From Ilumatobacter sp. (GTDB lineage: Bacteria; Actinomycetota; Acidimicrobiia; Acidimicrobiales; Ilumatobacteraceae), in the NCBI GenBank assembly GCA_007693335.1, contig REDU01000159.1, positions 1 to 64,000 of the forward strand: DNA of 64,000 bases. Reading direction: 5' to 3'. Shown here piece after piece: positions 35,943 through 44,381 of this stretch. A model generated the notes under the pieces. It saw nothing but the letters and a program-made list of their open reading frames with translations. It made no database searches and was not told the DNA's origin. The translations under genes were made by a program, and so were the position numbers. Position 1 is the stretch's first letter. The number at the start of each line of letters is the position of its first letter.

Positions 35943-37379
35943 ATGAACCGGAACTCCACCCGTGCTCTCGCCGCTGGCGCCGCGTTGGCACTGGTGCTCG
36001 CCGCGTGCGGCGGCGACGATGGCACCGTGTCCGCTCCGACCGACGAGCACCGGGCCGACGAACGGCGGGCGCCCGTCGTCGTGGAGGTCGGCGCCGTCGG
36101 TGGCTCGGGTGTCAACGCCGCGTCGACGGCCGGTGCGGCGGCGCCGGAACCGGGTCGGTCGGCCGACGACGAACCCCTCTCGTCAGACCTCTCGATCCTG
36201 CCGTCCTGGGGCGGCTACGTGTACGAGGTCGGAGACGGGCTCCCGGCGCTCCCCACGGCCGACACCGGCTACGAGTTCCCGGCCGGCACGAATGTCGACG
36301 CCACTGTGGTCACGGGGTTGGCCGATGCTCTGGGTGTCGAGGGTGAGCTCGTGGCCGGCGACGGCCGCGACGGCGACGGCAGCCTCTGGCGCGTGGGTCC
36401 CGACGACGGGAGCGCCGAGTCGCTCACCGTGATCGACGACGGTCAGCTGAGCTGGTACCACTCGTCGGCCTGGGCCCTCCAGCCAGGATTCGAACCGTGC
36501 GAGGTCGTCATCGCCGACGATGGCGAGGCGACCGACGAACACTGCGCCGAGCCGACCGCTCCCGAGGGGGTCCCGACGGCACCCGAAGCCGAGGAACGGG
36601 TGCGCGACCTCCTGGTGACGCTGGGGGTCGATCCGGGCACCGTCGAACTGGAGACCCATGCCGACGAGTGGTCGGCCTCGGTCATCGTGTGGACGGTCCT
36701 CGAGGGCATCCGTTGGCCGCTGAGCTGGGGCTTCGGCTTCGGCGCCGAGGGCGAGCTGCAGTGGTCGAGCGGCAACCTGGCCGAACCGGTTGCGGCCGGC
36801 CCCTACCCGCTGGTCGATCTCGAGACGGCCGTCACCCGGCTGAACGAACAGGGTGGATGGTGGGGCGGAATCTCCCTCGCGATCGACCAGCCGATCGACC
36901 TGCCGGCCGATGACGGCGATCTGGCGGGCGCGCCGGAGCCCACGGTGGCCGTGCTCGTGGACGTGCGTGCCGATCTGTGGTGGGTGTGGGACACCGACGG
37001 TTCGGTGTGGCTGCTGCCCGCCTACACGTTCACCGACACCGATGGCGGCCAACACACCGTTCCGGCCGTGACCGACGAGTTCATCACCCTCGCCGAGCCG
37101 GTGGACGACCTGATGCCGCTCCCGGTCGAACCCGTCGACCCGGTGATCGTGGAGCCGGTCGATCCGCTGGAGCCGGTCGACCCCGAGGTGGCCGAGGTGG
37201 CCGCAGTGGTCGGCAGCTCGGTCGACGAGGCCACGGCCGCACTCGAGGCACAGGGCCTGTTGCTGCGGGTGCTCCGGCTCGACGGCGAGGATCTCGCCGG
37301 CACTGCGGACTTCGTGCCGAGCCGGGTGAACGTGGCGGTGGAGTCCGACGTGGTGGTGGAGATCCTCTCGACGGGCTGA
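35943..37379 (+). CDS. Lipoprotein with PASTA-like C-terminal domain
   Basis: The 478-residue protein has a lipoprotein signal (LAAGAALALVLAACGGDDG, lipobox LAAC). The middle has WVWDTDGSVWLLPAYTF, a beta-rich secreted domain. A proline repeat of VEPVDP units (about residues 396-415) leads to a C-terminal segment (VVGSSVDEATAALEAQGLLL) resembling a PASTA domain or protease-inhibitor-like fold. Function unknown. Its place between ftsY and ffh suggests it was inserted into the SRP cluster. No -10 box was found; it may be read with ftsY. Confidence 0.7.
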   Translation: MNRNSTRALAAGAALALVLAACGGDDGTVSAPTDEHRADERRAPVVVEVGAVGGSGVNAASTAGAAAPEPGRSADDEPLSSDLSILPSWGGYVYEVGDGLPALPTADTGYEFPAGTNVDATVVTGLADALGVEGELVAGDGRDGDGSLWRVGPDDGSAESLTVIDDGQLSWYHSSAWALQPGFEPCEVVIADDGEATDEHCAEPTAPEGVPTAPEAEERVRDLLVTLGVDPGTVELETHADEWSASVIVWTVLEGIRWPLSWGFGFGAEGELQWSSGNLAEPVAAGPYPLVDLETAVTRLNEQGGWWGGISLAIDQPIDLPADDGDLAGAPEPTVAVLVDVRADLWWVWDTDGSVWLLPAYTFTDTDGGQHTVPAVTDEFITLAEPVDDLMPLPVEPVDPVIVEPVDPLEPVDPEVAEVAAVVGSSVDEATAALEAQGLLLRVLRLDGEDLAGTADFVPSRVNVAVESDVVVEILSTG

Positions 37380-37431
37380 TTCGCCGGACAGCGCTCCCGG
37401 CCCGGCGCCTCGCCGTCACCGATGGGGCCGA

Positions 37432-37437
37432 TAGCCT
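37432..37437 (+). promoter_or_regulatory. -10 box, ffh
   Basis: TAGCCT ends 9 bases before the ATG at 37447. Confidence 0.45.
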
Positions 37438-37446
37438 GGCGGTCGC

Positions 37447-38886
37447 ATGTTCGACACGCTGTCCAACCGACTCGACGGGATCGTCAAGCGCCTCCGCGGC
37501 AAGGGCCGTCTCACCGAGGCCGACGTCGACGAGGTGATGAAGGAGATCCGAACGGCGCTCCTCGACGCCGACGTCAACGTCACCGTCGTCCGTTCCGTCA
37601 CCAACCGCATCCGTGAGCACGCGATCGGCGCCACCAAGTCGGCGGCGCTCGATCCCGGCCAGCAGGTGGTCAAGGCCGTCAACGACGAGCTCACCCGCAT
37701 CCTCGGCGGCGAGACGCTCAAGATCAACTACGCCAGTCGTCCGCCCACGGTCGTACTCATGGCGGGTCTGCAGGGCTCGGGCAAGACCACCAACGCCGCC
37801 AAGCTGGCGTCGTGGTTCAAACAGCAGGGTCGTCAGCCGCTGCTCGTCGGCGCCGACCTCCAGCGCCCTGCGGCCGTCGAGCAGCTCCGCACCCTCGGTC
37901 GCCAGATCGACGTGCCGGTCTACTCCGATCCCGAGGATCCCGTCCTCACGGCGTACCAGGGTCTCCAGGAGGCCAAACGGCTCGGTCGCGACGTGCTGAT
38001 CGTCGACACCGCCGGCCGGCTGTCGATCGACGCCGAGATGATGGAACAGGTGCGCCTGATCTCCGGTGCGGTGTCGCCCGACTACACGTTCCTCGTGATC
38101 GATGCGATGACCGGTCAGGACGCCGTGCAGACCGCCGAGGTGTTCCACGCCACGCTCCAGATCGACGGTGTGATCCTCTCGAAGCTCGACGGCGACGCCC
38201 GCGGTGGCGCGGCGCTGTCGGTCAAGGAGGTGATCGGTCGCCCCATCGCGTTCGCCTCCACCGGTGAGAAGCTCGACGCCTTCGAGCAGTTCCACCCCGA
38301 TCGCATGGCCGGCCGCATCCTCGGCATGGGCGACATGCTCACGCTCATCGAGCAGGCCGAGAAGGCGTTCGAAGCCGATCAGGCCGAGCAGGCCGCGGCG
38401 AAACTGATGGAGGGTGATTTCACCCTCGACGACTTCCTCGAGCAGATGCAGCAGCTCAAGAAGATGGGTCCGCTCGGCAGTGTGCTCGGGATGATGCCCG
38501 GCATGCCCAAGGAACTCAAGGGTGCCGAGATCGACGACGACGACCTGAAGCCCATCGAGGCCATCATCCGCTCGATGACCCGCGAAGAGCGTGCCCGACC
38601 GCAGGTGATCAACGGCAGCCGCCGCACTCGCATCGCCAACGGCTCCGGCACCACGGTGGGCGATGTCAACCGGCTCGTCAAGCAGTTCGGTGAGATGCAG
38701 AAGATGATGAAGAAGCTCGGTATGGCCGGAGGCGGCAAGAAGGGCAAGAAGGGCAAGACCGGCGGTCTGGGTGCGCTGGCCGGTCTGACCGGTGGCGGCA
38801 TGCCCGATCTGTCGGAGCTGCAGGGCCTCGCCGAACAGAAGGGGCTCACCGGGCCGCCGGGTGGCGGAACCGACCGTCGCCGCTAA
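37447..38886 (+). CDS. ffh: Signal recognition particle protein Ffh (SRP54)
   Basis: The 479-residue GTPase has the N and G domains (GLQGSGKTTNAAKLASWF, DTAGRLSIDAEMMEQVRLI, SKLDGDARGGAALS) and a methionine-rich M domain (about 310-450) that binds signal sequences and 4.5S RNA. A lysine/glycine-rich stretch (GGKKGKKGKTGG) precedes the C-terminus. It partners FtsY in co-translational membrane targeting. rpsP follows. Confidence 0.96.
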   Translation: MFDTLSNRLDGIVKRLRGKGRLTEADVDEVMKEIRTALLDADVNVTVVRSVTNRIREHAIGATKSAALDPGQQVVKAVNDELTRILGGETLKINYASRPPTVVLMAGLQGSGKTTNAAKLASWFKQQGRQPLLVGADLQRPAAVEQLRTLGRQIDVPVYSDPEDPVLTAYQGLQEAKRLGRDVLIVDTAGRLSIDAEMMEQVRLISGAVSPDYTFLVIDAMTGQDAVQTAEVFHATLQIDGVILSKLDGDARGGAALSVKEVIGRPIAFASTGEKLDAFEQFHPDRMAGRILGMGDMLTLIEQAEKAFEADQAEQAAAKLMEGDFTLDDFLEQMQQLKKMGPLGSVLGMMPGMPKELKGAEIDDDDLKPIEAIIRSMTREERARPQVINGSRRTRIANGSGTTVGDVNRLVKQFGEMQKMMKKLGMAGGGKKGKKGKTGGLGALAGLTGGGMPDLSELQGLAEQKGLTGPPGGGTDRRR

Positions 38887-38961
38887 CCTCTCAGGGTTCG
38901 CGAACGCGGTCACGTGTTCCTCGAGCCGGATCCACATCGAACGTCACGGAGACTCTTCAAC
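38884..38961 (+). promoter_or_regulatory. rpsP promoter and leader
   Basis: TAACCT (38884-38889) overlaps the ffh stop and would give a 60-70 base leader containing the perfect palindrome GTTCGCGAAC (38896-38905) and a GGAGA ribosome binding site before the ATG at 38962. Confidence 0.4.
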
Positions 38962-39225
38962 ATGGCAGTGAAGCTGCGCCTCACCCGGGTCGGCAAGACC
39001 AAGCAGCCCCAGTACCGCATCGTGGCGGCCGACTCGCGCTCGCCGCGCGACGGCCGCTTCATCCAGATCCTCGGGTGGTACAACCCCCGCGAGGAGCCCT
39101 CGGTGCTGAACGTCGACAACGACAAGGTGGTGCACTGGCTGAGCCAGGGTGCGCAGCCGACCGATCGGGTGCGCAAGCTGCTCGAGATCTCCGGAGCCAT
39201 CGAGCAGTTCGAGGCCTCCAAGTGA
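38962..39225 (+). CDS. rpsP: 30S ribosomal protein S16
   Basis: An 87-residue protein with the S16 core: AVKLRLTRVGKTKQPQYRIV, DSRSPRDGRFIQILGWYNP and a C-terminal helix (QPTDRVRKLLEISGA). It begins the rpsP-khpA-rimM-trmD-rplS operon conserved across bacteria. The ATG at 38962 follows GGAGAC. Confidence 0.96.
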   Translation: MAVKLRLTRVGKTKQPQYRIVAADSRSPRDGRFIQILGWYNPREEPSVLNVDNDKVVHWLSQGAQPTDRVRKLLEISGAIEQFEASK

Positions 39226-39479
39226 GCGAGCCGATGGCCCCTGCGGCCAAGGCCACCCTGGCCCACATCGTCGCCTCGATCGTCGACGATGTCGATGCCG
39301 TCGAGGTCACCGAGACCGACCTGGGTGACCGTGCCCGCCTCGACGTGAGCGTGGCCGACGGGGAGCTCGGGCGTGTGATCGGTCGCCGTGGTCGCACCGC
39401 CGCCAGCATCCGCACCGTCACGCGTGCCGCCGCCGTGATCGACGATGTCGACCTCGACATCGAGTTCGTCGACGACTGA
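39222..39479 (+). CDS. khpA: KH-domain RNA-binding protein KhpA
   Basis: The 85-residue protein has a KH fold with the GxxG loop in LGRVIGRRGRTAASIRTV. KhpA proteins bind RNA and affect cell division and ribosome biogenesis in Gram-positive bacteria. The GTG at 39222 overlaps the rpsP stop (GTGA); ATG 39234 is a weaker alternative. Position after rpsP is diagnostic. Confidence 0.92.
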   Translation: MSEPMAPAAKATLAHIVASIVDDVDAVEVTETDLGDRARLDVSVADGELGRVIGRRGRTAASIRTVTRAAAVIDDVDLDIEFVDD

Positions 39480-39486
39480 TCTCTCC

Positions 39487-39993
39487 GTGGACGGTCCCCC
39501 GGACACCGGCGCGGACCTGGACCTGCTCGAGGTGGGTCGTATCGGTCGCCCCCACGGCGTTCGTGGTGAGGTGATGGTCTCGCTCTCCTCCGACCGCACC
39601 GAACGGCTCGCCTCCGGGAGCCGACTCCTCTGTCGAGGCGAGTGGCTCACGGTGGTGAGTGCCATTCCGCACACCAATCGCTGGCGCGTCAGGTTCGAGG
39701 GAGTGTCCGATCGCTCTGCTGCCGAGCGTCTGACGTCGGCACCGCTCCTGGCCGAACCCCTCGACGATCCCGACGCCCTCTGGGTGCACGAGCTCATCGG
39801 CGCCTCCGTGGTCGATGCCGGCGGCACCGACCGTGGGCGCTGCGTCTCGGTGGTCCAGAACCCGGCGGCCGACCTGCTCGAACTGGAGTCGGGGGCACTC
39901 GTACCCGTCACCTTCGTGACGTCGATCGATCAGGGCGTGGTGCGGATCGATCCCCCCGCCGGTCTGTTCGAGCTGTTCGAACCCGACACCTGA
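39487..39993 (+). CDS. rimM: 16S rRNA processing protein RimM
   Basis: A 168-residue protein with the RimM N-terminal domain (EVGRIGRPHGVRGEVMVSL) and C-terminal PRC-barrel (LWVHELIGASVVDAGG). It binds S19 and helps mature the 30S head. GTG at 39487 lies 7 bases after khpA. It has no -10 of its own. Confidence 0.93.
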   Translation: MDGPPDTGADLDLLEVGRIGRPHGVRGEVMVSLSSDRTERLASGSRLLCRGEWLTVVSAIPHTNRWRVRFEGVSDRSAAERLTSAPLLAEPLDDPDALWVHELIGASVVDAGGTDRGRCVSVVQNPAADLLELESGALVPVTFVTSIDQGVVRIDPPAGLFELFEPDT

Positions 39994-40011
39994 GCACCAC
40001 GGAGGCTCGCC

Positions 40012-40746
40012 ATGCGGATCGACGTCTTCACGATCTTCCCCGGTCTGGTGGACGGCTTCTGCGCGGAGAGCCTCCTCGGCAAGGCCCGTACCAGCGGGCT
40101 GCTCGACCTGCGCTGTCACGATCTGCGTGCGCACACCACCGACGTGCACCGAACCGTCGACGACTCACCGTTCGGGGGTGGCGCCGGCATGTTGTTGAGG
40201 CCGGAGCCGATCTTCGCCTCCGTCGAAGCCGCCGGTCCACCTCGTCCGTTGTTCCTGCTCGGTCCGGGTGGACGACGTTTCGATCAGGAGCACGCTGTCG
40301 AACTCGCGGCCAGCGGGGGTTTCAGTCTGCTGTGTGGCCGGTACGAGGGTGTCGACCACCGGGTGCGCCAACACCTCGTGGACGATGAGCTCAGCGTGGG
40401 TGACGTGGTGCTGTCGGGTGGCGAGGTGGCCGCCTGCCTCGTGATCGAGGCGGTGACCCGTCTGGTCGACGGCGCGATGGGGAACGCCGAGAGCCCCGTG
40501 ACCGAGAGCTTCGGACATGCCGGGCTCCTCGAGGAGCCCCAGTTCACCCGGCCGGCCGACTTCCGGGGGTGGAGCGTGCCCGAGGTGCTCCGGAGCGGCG
40601 ATCACGCCCGCATCGAGCGTTGGCGACGGGCGCAGGCACTACACCGCACGGTGCGCGACCGTCCCGATCTCGTGGACGCCCGTGGCGGCTTGTCCGACGA
40701 TGAGCTCGAACTGTTGGAAGAGTTCCCTCCGCTCCCGTATCCTTGA
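40012..40746 (+). CDS. trmD: tRNA (guanine37-N1)-methyltransferase TrmD
   Basis: The 244-residue SPOUT methyltransferase has [16 protein letters not shown], the [16 protein letters not shown] loop and the trefoil-knot SAM site [13 protein letters not shown] with GDVVLSGGE. It modifies G37 of tRNAs to prevent frameshifting. A -10 box for rplS is embedded at its 3' end. Confidence 0.95.
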   Translation: MRIDVFTIFPGLVDGFCAESLLGKARTSGLLDLRCHDLRAHTTDVHRTVDDSPFGGGAGMLLRPEPIFASVEAAGPPRPLFLLGPGGRRFDQEHAVELAASGGFSLLCGRYEGVDHRVRQHLVDDELSVGDVVLSGGEVAACLVIEAVTRLVDGAMGNAESPVTESFGHAGLLEEPQFTRPADFRGWSVPEVLRSGDHARIERWRRAQALHRTVRDRPDLVDARGGLSDDELELLEEFPPLPYP

Positions 40747-40805
40747 GCGGCCCATCAGCTGACGTTGCCGATCAGCGCCACTGCCACCGGACGGAAGAGC
40801 ACGCC
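40738..40805 (+). promoter_or_regulatory. rplS promoter and leader
   Basis: TATCCT (40738-40743) ends at the trmD stop and would start an mRNA with a leader of about 55 bases. CGGAAGAG before the ATG at 40806 is a likely ribosome binding site. Confidence 0.4.
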
Positions 40806-41153
40806 ATGAAATCCACCGACCTGATCGACCACGGTTCACTGCGCGACGACATCCCCGACTTCGCCCCCGGCGACGAGGTGAAGGTGCACGTGCGGGTGAT
40901 CGAGGGTGGCAAGGAGCGCGTCCAGGTCTTCCAGGGCAACGTGATCGCCCGTCAGGGTGGCGGCGTGCACGAGACCTACAAGGTCCGCAAGCTCAGCTCC
41001 GGTGTGGGTGTCGAGCGCACGTTCCCGCTGCACGCGCCCACGGTTGCGAAGCTCGAGGTCGTCAAGCGTGGCGACGTCCGGCGGGCGAAGCTCTACTACC
41101 TGCGTGATCGCGTCGGGAAGGCCGCGAAGATCCGCGAGAAGCGCGAGTTCTGA
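40806..41153 (+). CDS. rplS: 50S ribosomal protein L19
   Basis: A 115-residue protein with L19 motifs [34 protein letters not shown] and [20 protein letters not shown]. It ends the rpsP-trmD-rplS operon. In many actinobacteria lepB follows; here yraN follows instead. Confidence 0.96.
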   Translation: MKSTDLIDHGSLRDDIPDFAPGDEVKVHVRVIEGGKERVQVFQGNVIARQGGGVHETYKVRKLSSGVGVERTFPLHAPTVAKLEVVKRGDVRRAKLYYLRDRVGKAAKIREKREF

Positions 41154-41239
41154 GTACCTCCCACTGATTCGCGGCGCCCCGGCGCCGCTGCTCGGGCCCC
41201 GGCCCCGTCATCGTGAGCGAGACGGTACGAGGAGCCCGC

Positions 41240-41602
41240 ATGTCCGAGGATCCACCGGGAGACCGGTCCGCGCAGGCGCGTGGCCGCTGGGGTGAGGATC
41301 TGGCCGCACGGCACTACCGCCGGCTCGGTTACGAGGTGCTCGACCGGAACTGGCGGATTCGCCGTGGTGAGCTCGATCTCGTGGTGCGCCTCGGTGACAC
41401 CGTGGTCTTCTGCGAGGTGAAGACGCGTCGCACCGCGGGATTCGGTGGTCCCGTGGCCGCCGTCGACCGCACCAAGCAGCTCCGTCTCCGCCGGCTCGCT
41501 GCAGCATGGCTGGCGGCCCACGACGTGCATCGTGTCGATGTGCGTTTCGACGTCGTGGCGATCACCGGTGTCGAACTCGAGGTCTACGAAGCGGCGTTCT
41601 GA
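41240..41602 (+). CDS. YraN family (UPF0102) endonuclease-fold protein
   Basis: The 120-residue protein has the nuclease-like core RGELDLVVRLGDTVVFCEVK, with the D and ExK residues of a restriction-endonuclease fold, and RWGEDLAARHYRRLGYEVLD at the N-terminus. YraN genes commonly follow rplS. ATG at 41240 is preferred because GGAG stands 5 bases upstream; a GTG at 41213 is in frame. Its role, perhaps in DNA uptake or recombination, is not known. Confidence 0.88.
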   Translation: MSEDPPGDRSAQARGRWGEDLAARHYRRLGYEVLDRNWRIRRGELDLVVRLGDTVVFCEVKTRRTAGFGGPVAAVDRTKQLRLRRLAAAWLAAHDVHRVDVRFDVVAITGVELEVYEAAF

Positions 41603-41617
41603 GACGGTCGAGACGGA

Positions 41618-41728
41618 TCAGCCCATGAATGCCCAGGCCACGAGCGCGAGCGCCGCGGCCACCGCCGTCACCACCATCACGTAGTCGCCCGGCCGAGCCT
41701 TGAACTTCCGGTACGGGTTGAAGCCCAT
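41618..41728 (-). CDS. Small membrane protein (36 residues)
   Basis: A short frame encodes a basic N-terminus (MGFNPYRKFKARPGD) followed by one hydrophobic helix (about 17-35). I recall similar MGFNPF-type single-helix proteins in actinobacteria, but cannot check. It converges on yraN and its upstream region overlaps the crotonase promoter. Function unknown. Confidence 0.55.
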   Translation of the reverse strand: MGFNPYRKFKARPGDYVMVVTAVAAALALVAWAFMG

Positions 41729-41737
41729 GGCGATCAG

Positions 41738-41743
41738 TATCGT
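41738..41743 (+). promoter_or_regulatory. -10 box, leaderless crotonase mRNA
   Basis: TATCGT ends 7 bases before the ATG at 41751, which favours that start over the upstream frame from 41700. Confidence 0.5.
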
Positions 41744-41750
41744 CCGCTGG

Positions 41751-42560
41751 ATGACCGCCGACACCCCCGAGTACGAGACGCTCCTGATCGACCGCGACGA
41801 CGCGGTCGTCACGGTCACGATGAACCGGCCCGAGCGGAAGAACGCTGCGAACGAGGTGATGTGGGGCGAGTTGCTGGACGTGGGCCGTCGACTCGGCGCC
41901 GATCCCGAGGTGCGCGCCATCGTGCTGACGGGTGCCGGTGGTGAGTTCTGCTCGGGTGCCGACGTGTCGGACATGGGAAGTCGTGGCGGTGGCGAGGGTC
42001 GTCAGGTGCACCAGCTGGCATCGATGCGGCGCATCACCGAGGTGTGCATGGCCTGGTACCACCTGCCGCAGCCGACCGTCGCGAAGGTCCGCGGCGTGGC
42101 CGTGGGTGCCGGTCTGAACCTGGCGCTCGTGTGCGATCTGTTGGTGGCGGGCGAGACCGCTCGCTTCTCCGAGATCTTCGCCAGGCGAGGTCTGTCGATC
42201 GACTTCGGTGGCTCCTGGACGCTGCCTCGGCGCGTCGGTCTGCACCGCGCCAAGGAGCTCGCCCTCTTGGCCGACATCATCGACGCTCCCACGGCCGAGA
42301 CGATGGGACTCGTCAACCGGATGCTGCCCGATGCCGAACTCGATGCGTTCGTGAGCGACTGGGCGTCTCGTTTGGCCGCCGGCCCTCCGATCGCGCTGGC
42401 GATGACCAAGCGGATGCTCAACAACTCTCACGAGGTCACCCTCGAACAGGCGCTCGAGGACGAAGGTCAGTCGCAGACCATCAACTTCTCGACGGCCGAC
42501 ACGCGCGAAGCGGTGATGGCGTTCATCGAGAAGCGTCAACCGACGTTCCAGGGCCACTGA
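41751..42560 (+). CDS. Enoyl-CoA hydratase/isomerase family protein
   Basis: The 269-residue crotonase has the oxyanion-hole segments LTGAGGEFCSGADVSDM and VRGVAVGAGLNLALVCDL, and FARRGLSIDFGGSWTLPRRV where hydratases carry a catalytic acid; here Asp is present in place of Glu in that loop, so the reaction could differ (hydration, isomerisation or another CoA chemistry). It is monocistronic. A role with the acyl-CoA dehydrogenase at 12201 is plausible but not shown. Confidence 0.85.
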   Translation: MTADTPEYETLLIDRDDAVVTVTMNRPERKNAANEVMWGELLDVGRRLGADPEVRAIVLTGAGGEFCSGADVSDMGSRGGGEGRQVHQLASMRRITEVCMAWYHLPQPTVAKVRGVAVGAGLNLALVCDLLVAGETARFSEIFARRGLSIDFGGSWTLPRRVGLHRAKELALLADIIDAPTAETMGLVNRMLPDAELDAFVSDWASRLAAGPPIALAMTKRMLNNSHEVTLEQALEDEGQSQTINFSTADTREAVMAFIEKRQPTFQGH

Positions 42561-42603
42561 GACGTCGGCGGTCGGGTGACGCTGGTTGTCCGGACCGCTT
42601 CGA

Positions 42604-42609
42604 TACCCT
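42604..42609 (+). promoter_or_regulatory. -10 box, secreted/membrane protein gene
   Basis: TACCCT ends 6 bases before the GTG at 42616. Confidence 0.45.
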
Positions 42610-42615
42610 GCGGGC

Positions 42616-43317
42616 GTGAGACGCTGGTTCGCGATGATGGTGCTCGCGTGCGGCGGCTTCCTGTCGGCCGGTGCCCACGTGGTCGCGTCGCCCGACCCCG
42701 CTGATCCCGACGACCCGCCGGTCCCCGAGATCGCTCCGGTCCCCGATCGCCCGCCCGAGGCGTCACGACGTCCGCTGGTGGAGGTACCGAGTGGTTGTCT
42801 GGTGTCGCCGCTGCCCGACGTGGTCTTCGTGGGCACGCTCACCGATCGTGACTATCGAACGGCCCGTTTCAGCATCCTCCAGGTACGGGCGGGCGACCCC
42901 ACCCCGTTCGCTGCCGACGATCTGATCGACGTCCGCTACGGGCTCGACGTGCAGTTCCTCGAGGTCGGCCAGCAGTATCTGGTGTCCGCTCGCAGAGATC
43001 CGGTGCTCGGCATCCTGGCATCGAGGATCCGACCCGAGCCACCGATGTTCGGTGGCGACGACATCGTCGGACTGTTCGACGCCGACGTCGAGTGCCCGGG
43101 CTTCGAGGACCCTGCGCGCACGATCTTCCCCGATGGCACCACGGTCGAGACCTCGGTGTTGGCACCGCTGTTCGAACGCCGGAGCCAGATCCTCGCGGCC
43201 GTGCTGGTGCCGTTCGCGGTCGCCTTCGGCGTGGTGTTCGCATTCGCATCCCTCCGGCTCAGCGTGTCCGGACTCGCCCGGGGCGTGGGTGCGGCTTCGG
43301 CCCGGGCCCGCCGCTGA
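42616..43317 (+). CDS. Exported protein with C-terminal membrane helix, unknown function
   Basis: A 233-residue protein with a signal peptide (FAMMVLACGGFLSAGAHVVA), a proline/aspartate linker (DPADPDDPPVPE), a beta-rich domain of about 120 residues (FVGTLTDRDYRTARFSILQV) and a C-terminal helix (ILAAVLVPFAVAFGVVFAFA). It resembles actinobacterial extracellular domains anchored by one helix; no family was recognised. GTG at 42616 follows a TACCCT box. Confidence 0.65.
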   Translation: MRRWFAMMVLACGGFLSAGAHVVASPDPADPDDPPVPEIAPVPDRPPEASRRPLVEVPSGCLVSPLPDVVFVGTLTDRDYRTARFSILQVRAGDPTPFAADDLIDVRYGLDVQFLEVGQQYLVSARRDPVLGILASRIRPEPPMFGGDDIVGLFDADVECPGFEDPARTIFPDGTTVETSVLAPLFERRSQILAAVLVPFAVAFGVVFAFASLRLSVSGLARGVGAASARARR

Positions 43318-43438
43318 CGGGGTACGTCCTGTTTGGGCGCCGATCGCAGCGGGTAACCCTGATGCAACCCGTGAACTGCACGGACAACGGGTACAGCCCC
43401 ATCGACGTCACCCATCGGGGTGCGGAAAGGAAGCCGTG
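43318..43438 (+). promoter_or_regulatory. Sigma-B-like promoter and leader of CsbD gene
   Basis: GTTT (43331-43334) and GGGTAA (43351-43356) are 16 bases apart, matching the general-stress sigma-B type promoter of Gram-positive bacteria (GTTT, about 15, GGGTA). Transcription would start near 43363, with a GAAAGGAAG ribosome binding site before the ATG at 43439. Confidence 0.5.
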
Positions 43439-43630
43439 ATGAGCGGAACCAGTGACAAGGCCAAGGGCCGCGTGAAGCAGGCCGCCGGAGACCTCGGCGA
43501 TGACGACGATCTGAAGCGCGAGGGCAAGACCGACGAGACGGCCGGCAAGGCGAAGGAGAAGATCGATTCCGCGAAGGACAAGGCCTCCGACGCGGTCGAT
43601 TCCGTCAAGGACAAGTTCAAGGGCGACTGA
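43439..43630 (+). CDS. CsbD-family general stress protein
   Basis: This 63-residue, highly charged protein (SDKAKGRVKQAAGDLGDDDD, KGKTDETAGKAKEK) is a CsbD/YjbJ-type stress protein, a disordered helical protein induced by sigma-B or osmotic stress. The sigma-B-like promoter upstream fits that. A long overlapping frame on the same strand is a shadow. Confidence 0.88.
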   Translation: MSGTSDKAKGRVKQAAGDLGDDDDLKREGKTDETAGKAKEKIDSAKDKASDAVDSVKDKFKGD

Positions 43631-43643
43631 GCGACCCGTCGGC

Positions 43644-44339
43644 TCAGTCGTCCGGGCGCTCGCGGGCCGCCGCTGCGGCGGCCCGCAGCGCGTCCACCGC
43701 GTGACCCAACCCCTCGGGGTCACGGTAGAGGGCGCTCCCGGCCACCAGCACGTTGGCGCCCGCAGCGGTCGCGCCGGCGATGGTCTGCAGACCGATCCCG
43801 CCGTCGACCTCGAGGTCGACGGCATCGCCGCGACCGGATGCTGTCAACATCGAGCGCACCTCTCGGATCTTCGGTTCCATCGTCTCGAGGTATGCCTGCC
43901 CGCCGAATCCGGGGTTCACCGTCATCACCAGCACCAGATCGATCAGATCGAGCACGTGCTCGACGGTGGCGGCCGGAGTGGCCGGGTTGAGTGCCACTGC
44001 TGCGGTGGCACCGAGCGAGGCGATGTGTTCGAGCGTGCGGTGGAGGTGCGGGCACGCCTCGGCGTGCACGATCAGCCGGCTGCACCCGGCCTCGACGTAG
44101 CGTTCGGCCATCACGTCGGGGGTGTGCACCATCAGGTGGGCCTCGAACGGCAGCGAGGTGTGCGGTCGTGCCGCAGCGATCACATCGGGACCGAAGGTGA
44201 GGTTCGGCACGAACTGGCCGTCCATCACGTCCCACTGGATCAGGTCGACGCCAGCGGCTTCGAGGGCCGCCACCTCCTCACCCAGTCGTGAGAAGTCGGC
44301 CGGCAGCACCGACGGGGCGATCTGGATGGGACGGACCAC
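43644..44339 (-). CDS. rpe: Ribulose-phosphate 3-epimerase
   Basis: A 231-residue TIM barrel with IAPSVLPADFSRLGEEVAAL, QWDVMDGQFVPNLTFG (metal-binding Asp), FEAHLMVHTP, VMTVNPGFGGQAYLE and DLEVDGGIG. It interconverts ribulose-5-phosphate and xylulose-5-phosphate in the pentose phosphate pathway. GTG at 44339 lies 8 bases after TAGGTT. Confidence 0.94.
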   Translation of the reverse strand: MVRPIQIAPSVLPADFSRLGEEVAALEAAGVDLIQWDVMDGQFVPNLTFGPDVIAAARPHTSLPFEAHLMVHTPDVMAERYVEAGCSRLIVHAEACPHLHRTLEHIASLGATAAVALNPATPAATVEHVLDLIDLVLVMTVNPGFGGQAYLETMEPKIREVRSMLTASGRGDAVDLEVDGGIGLQTIAGATAAGANVLVAGSALYRDPEGLGHAVDALRAAAAAARERPDD

Positions 44340-44347
44340 GACCCGGA

Positions 44348-44353
44348 AACCTA
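44348..44353 (-). promoter_or_regulatory. -10 box, leaderless rpe mRNA
   Basis: TAGGTT on the minus strand ends 8 bases before the GTG at 44339. Confidence 0.45.
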
Positions 44354-44381
44354 GTCACCCACCACCGGTCACCCACCACCA

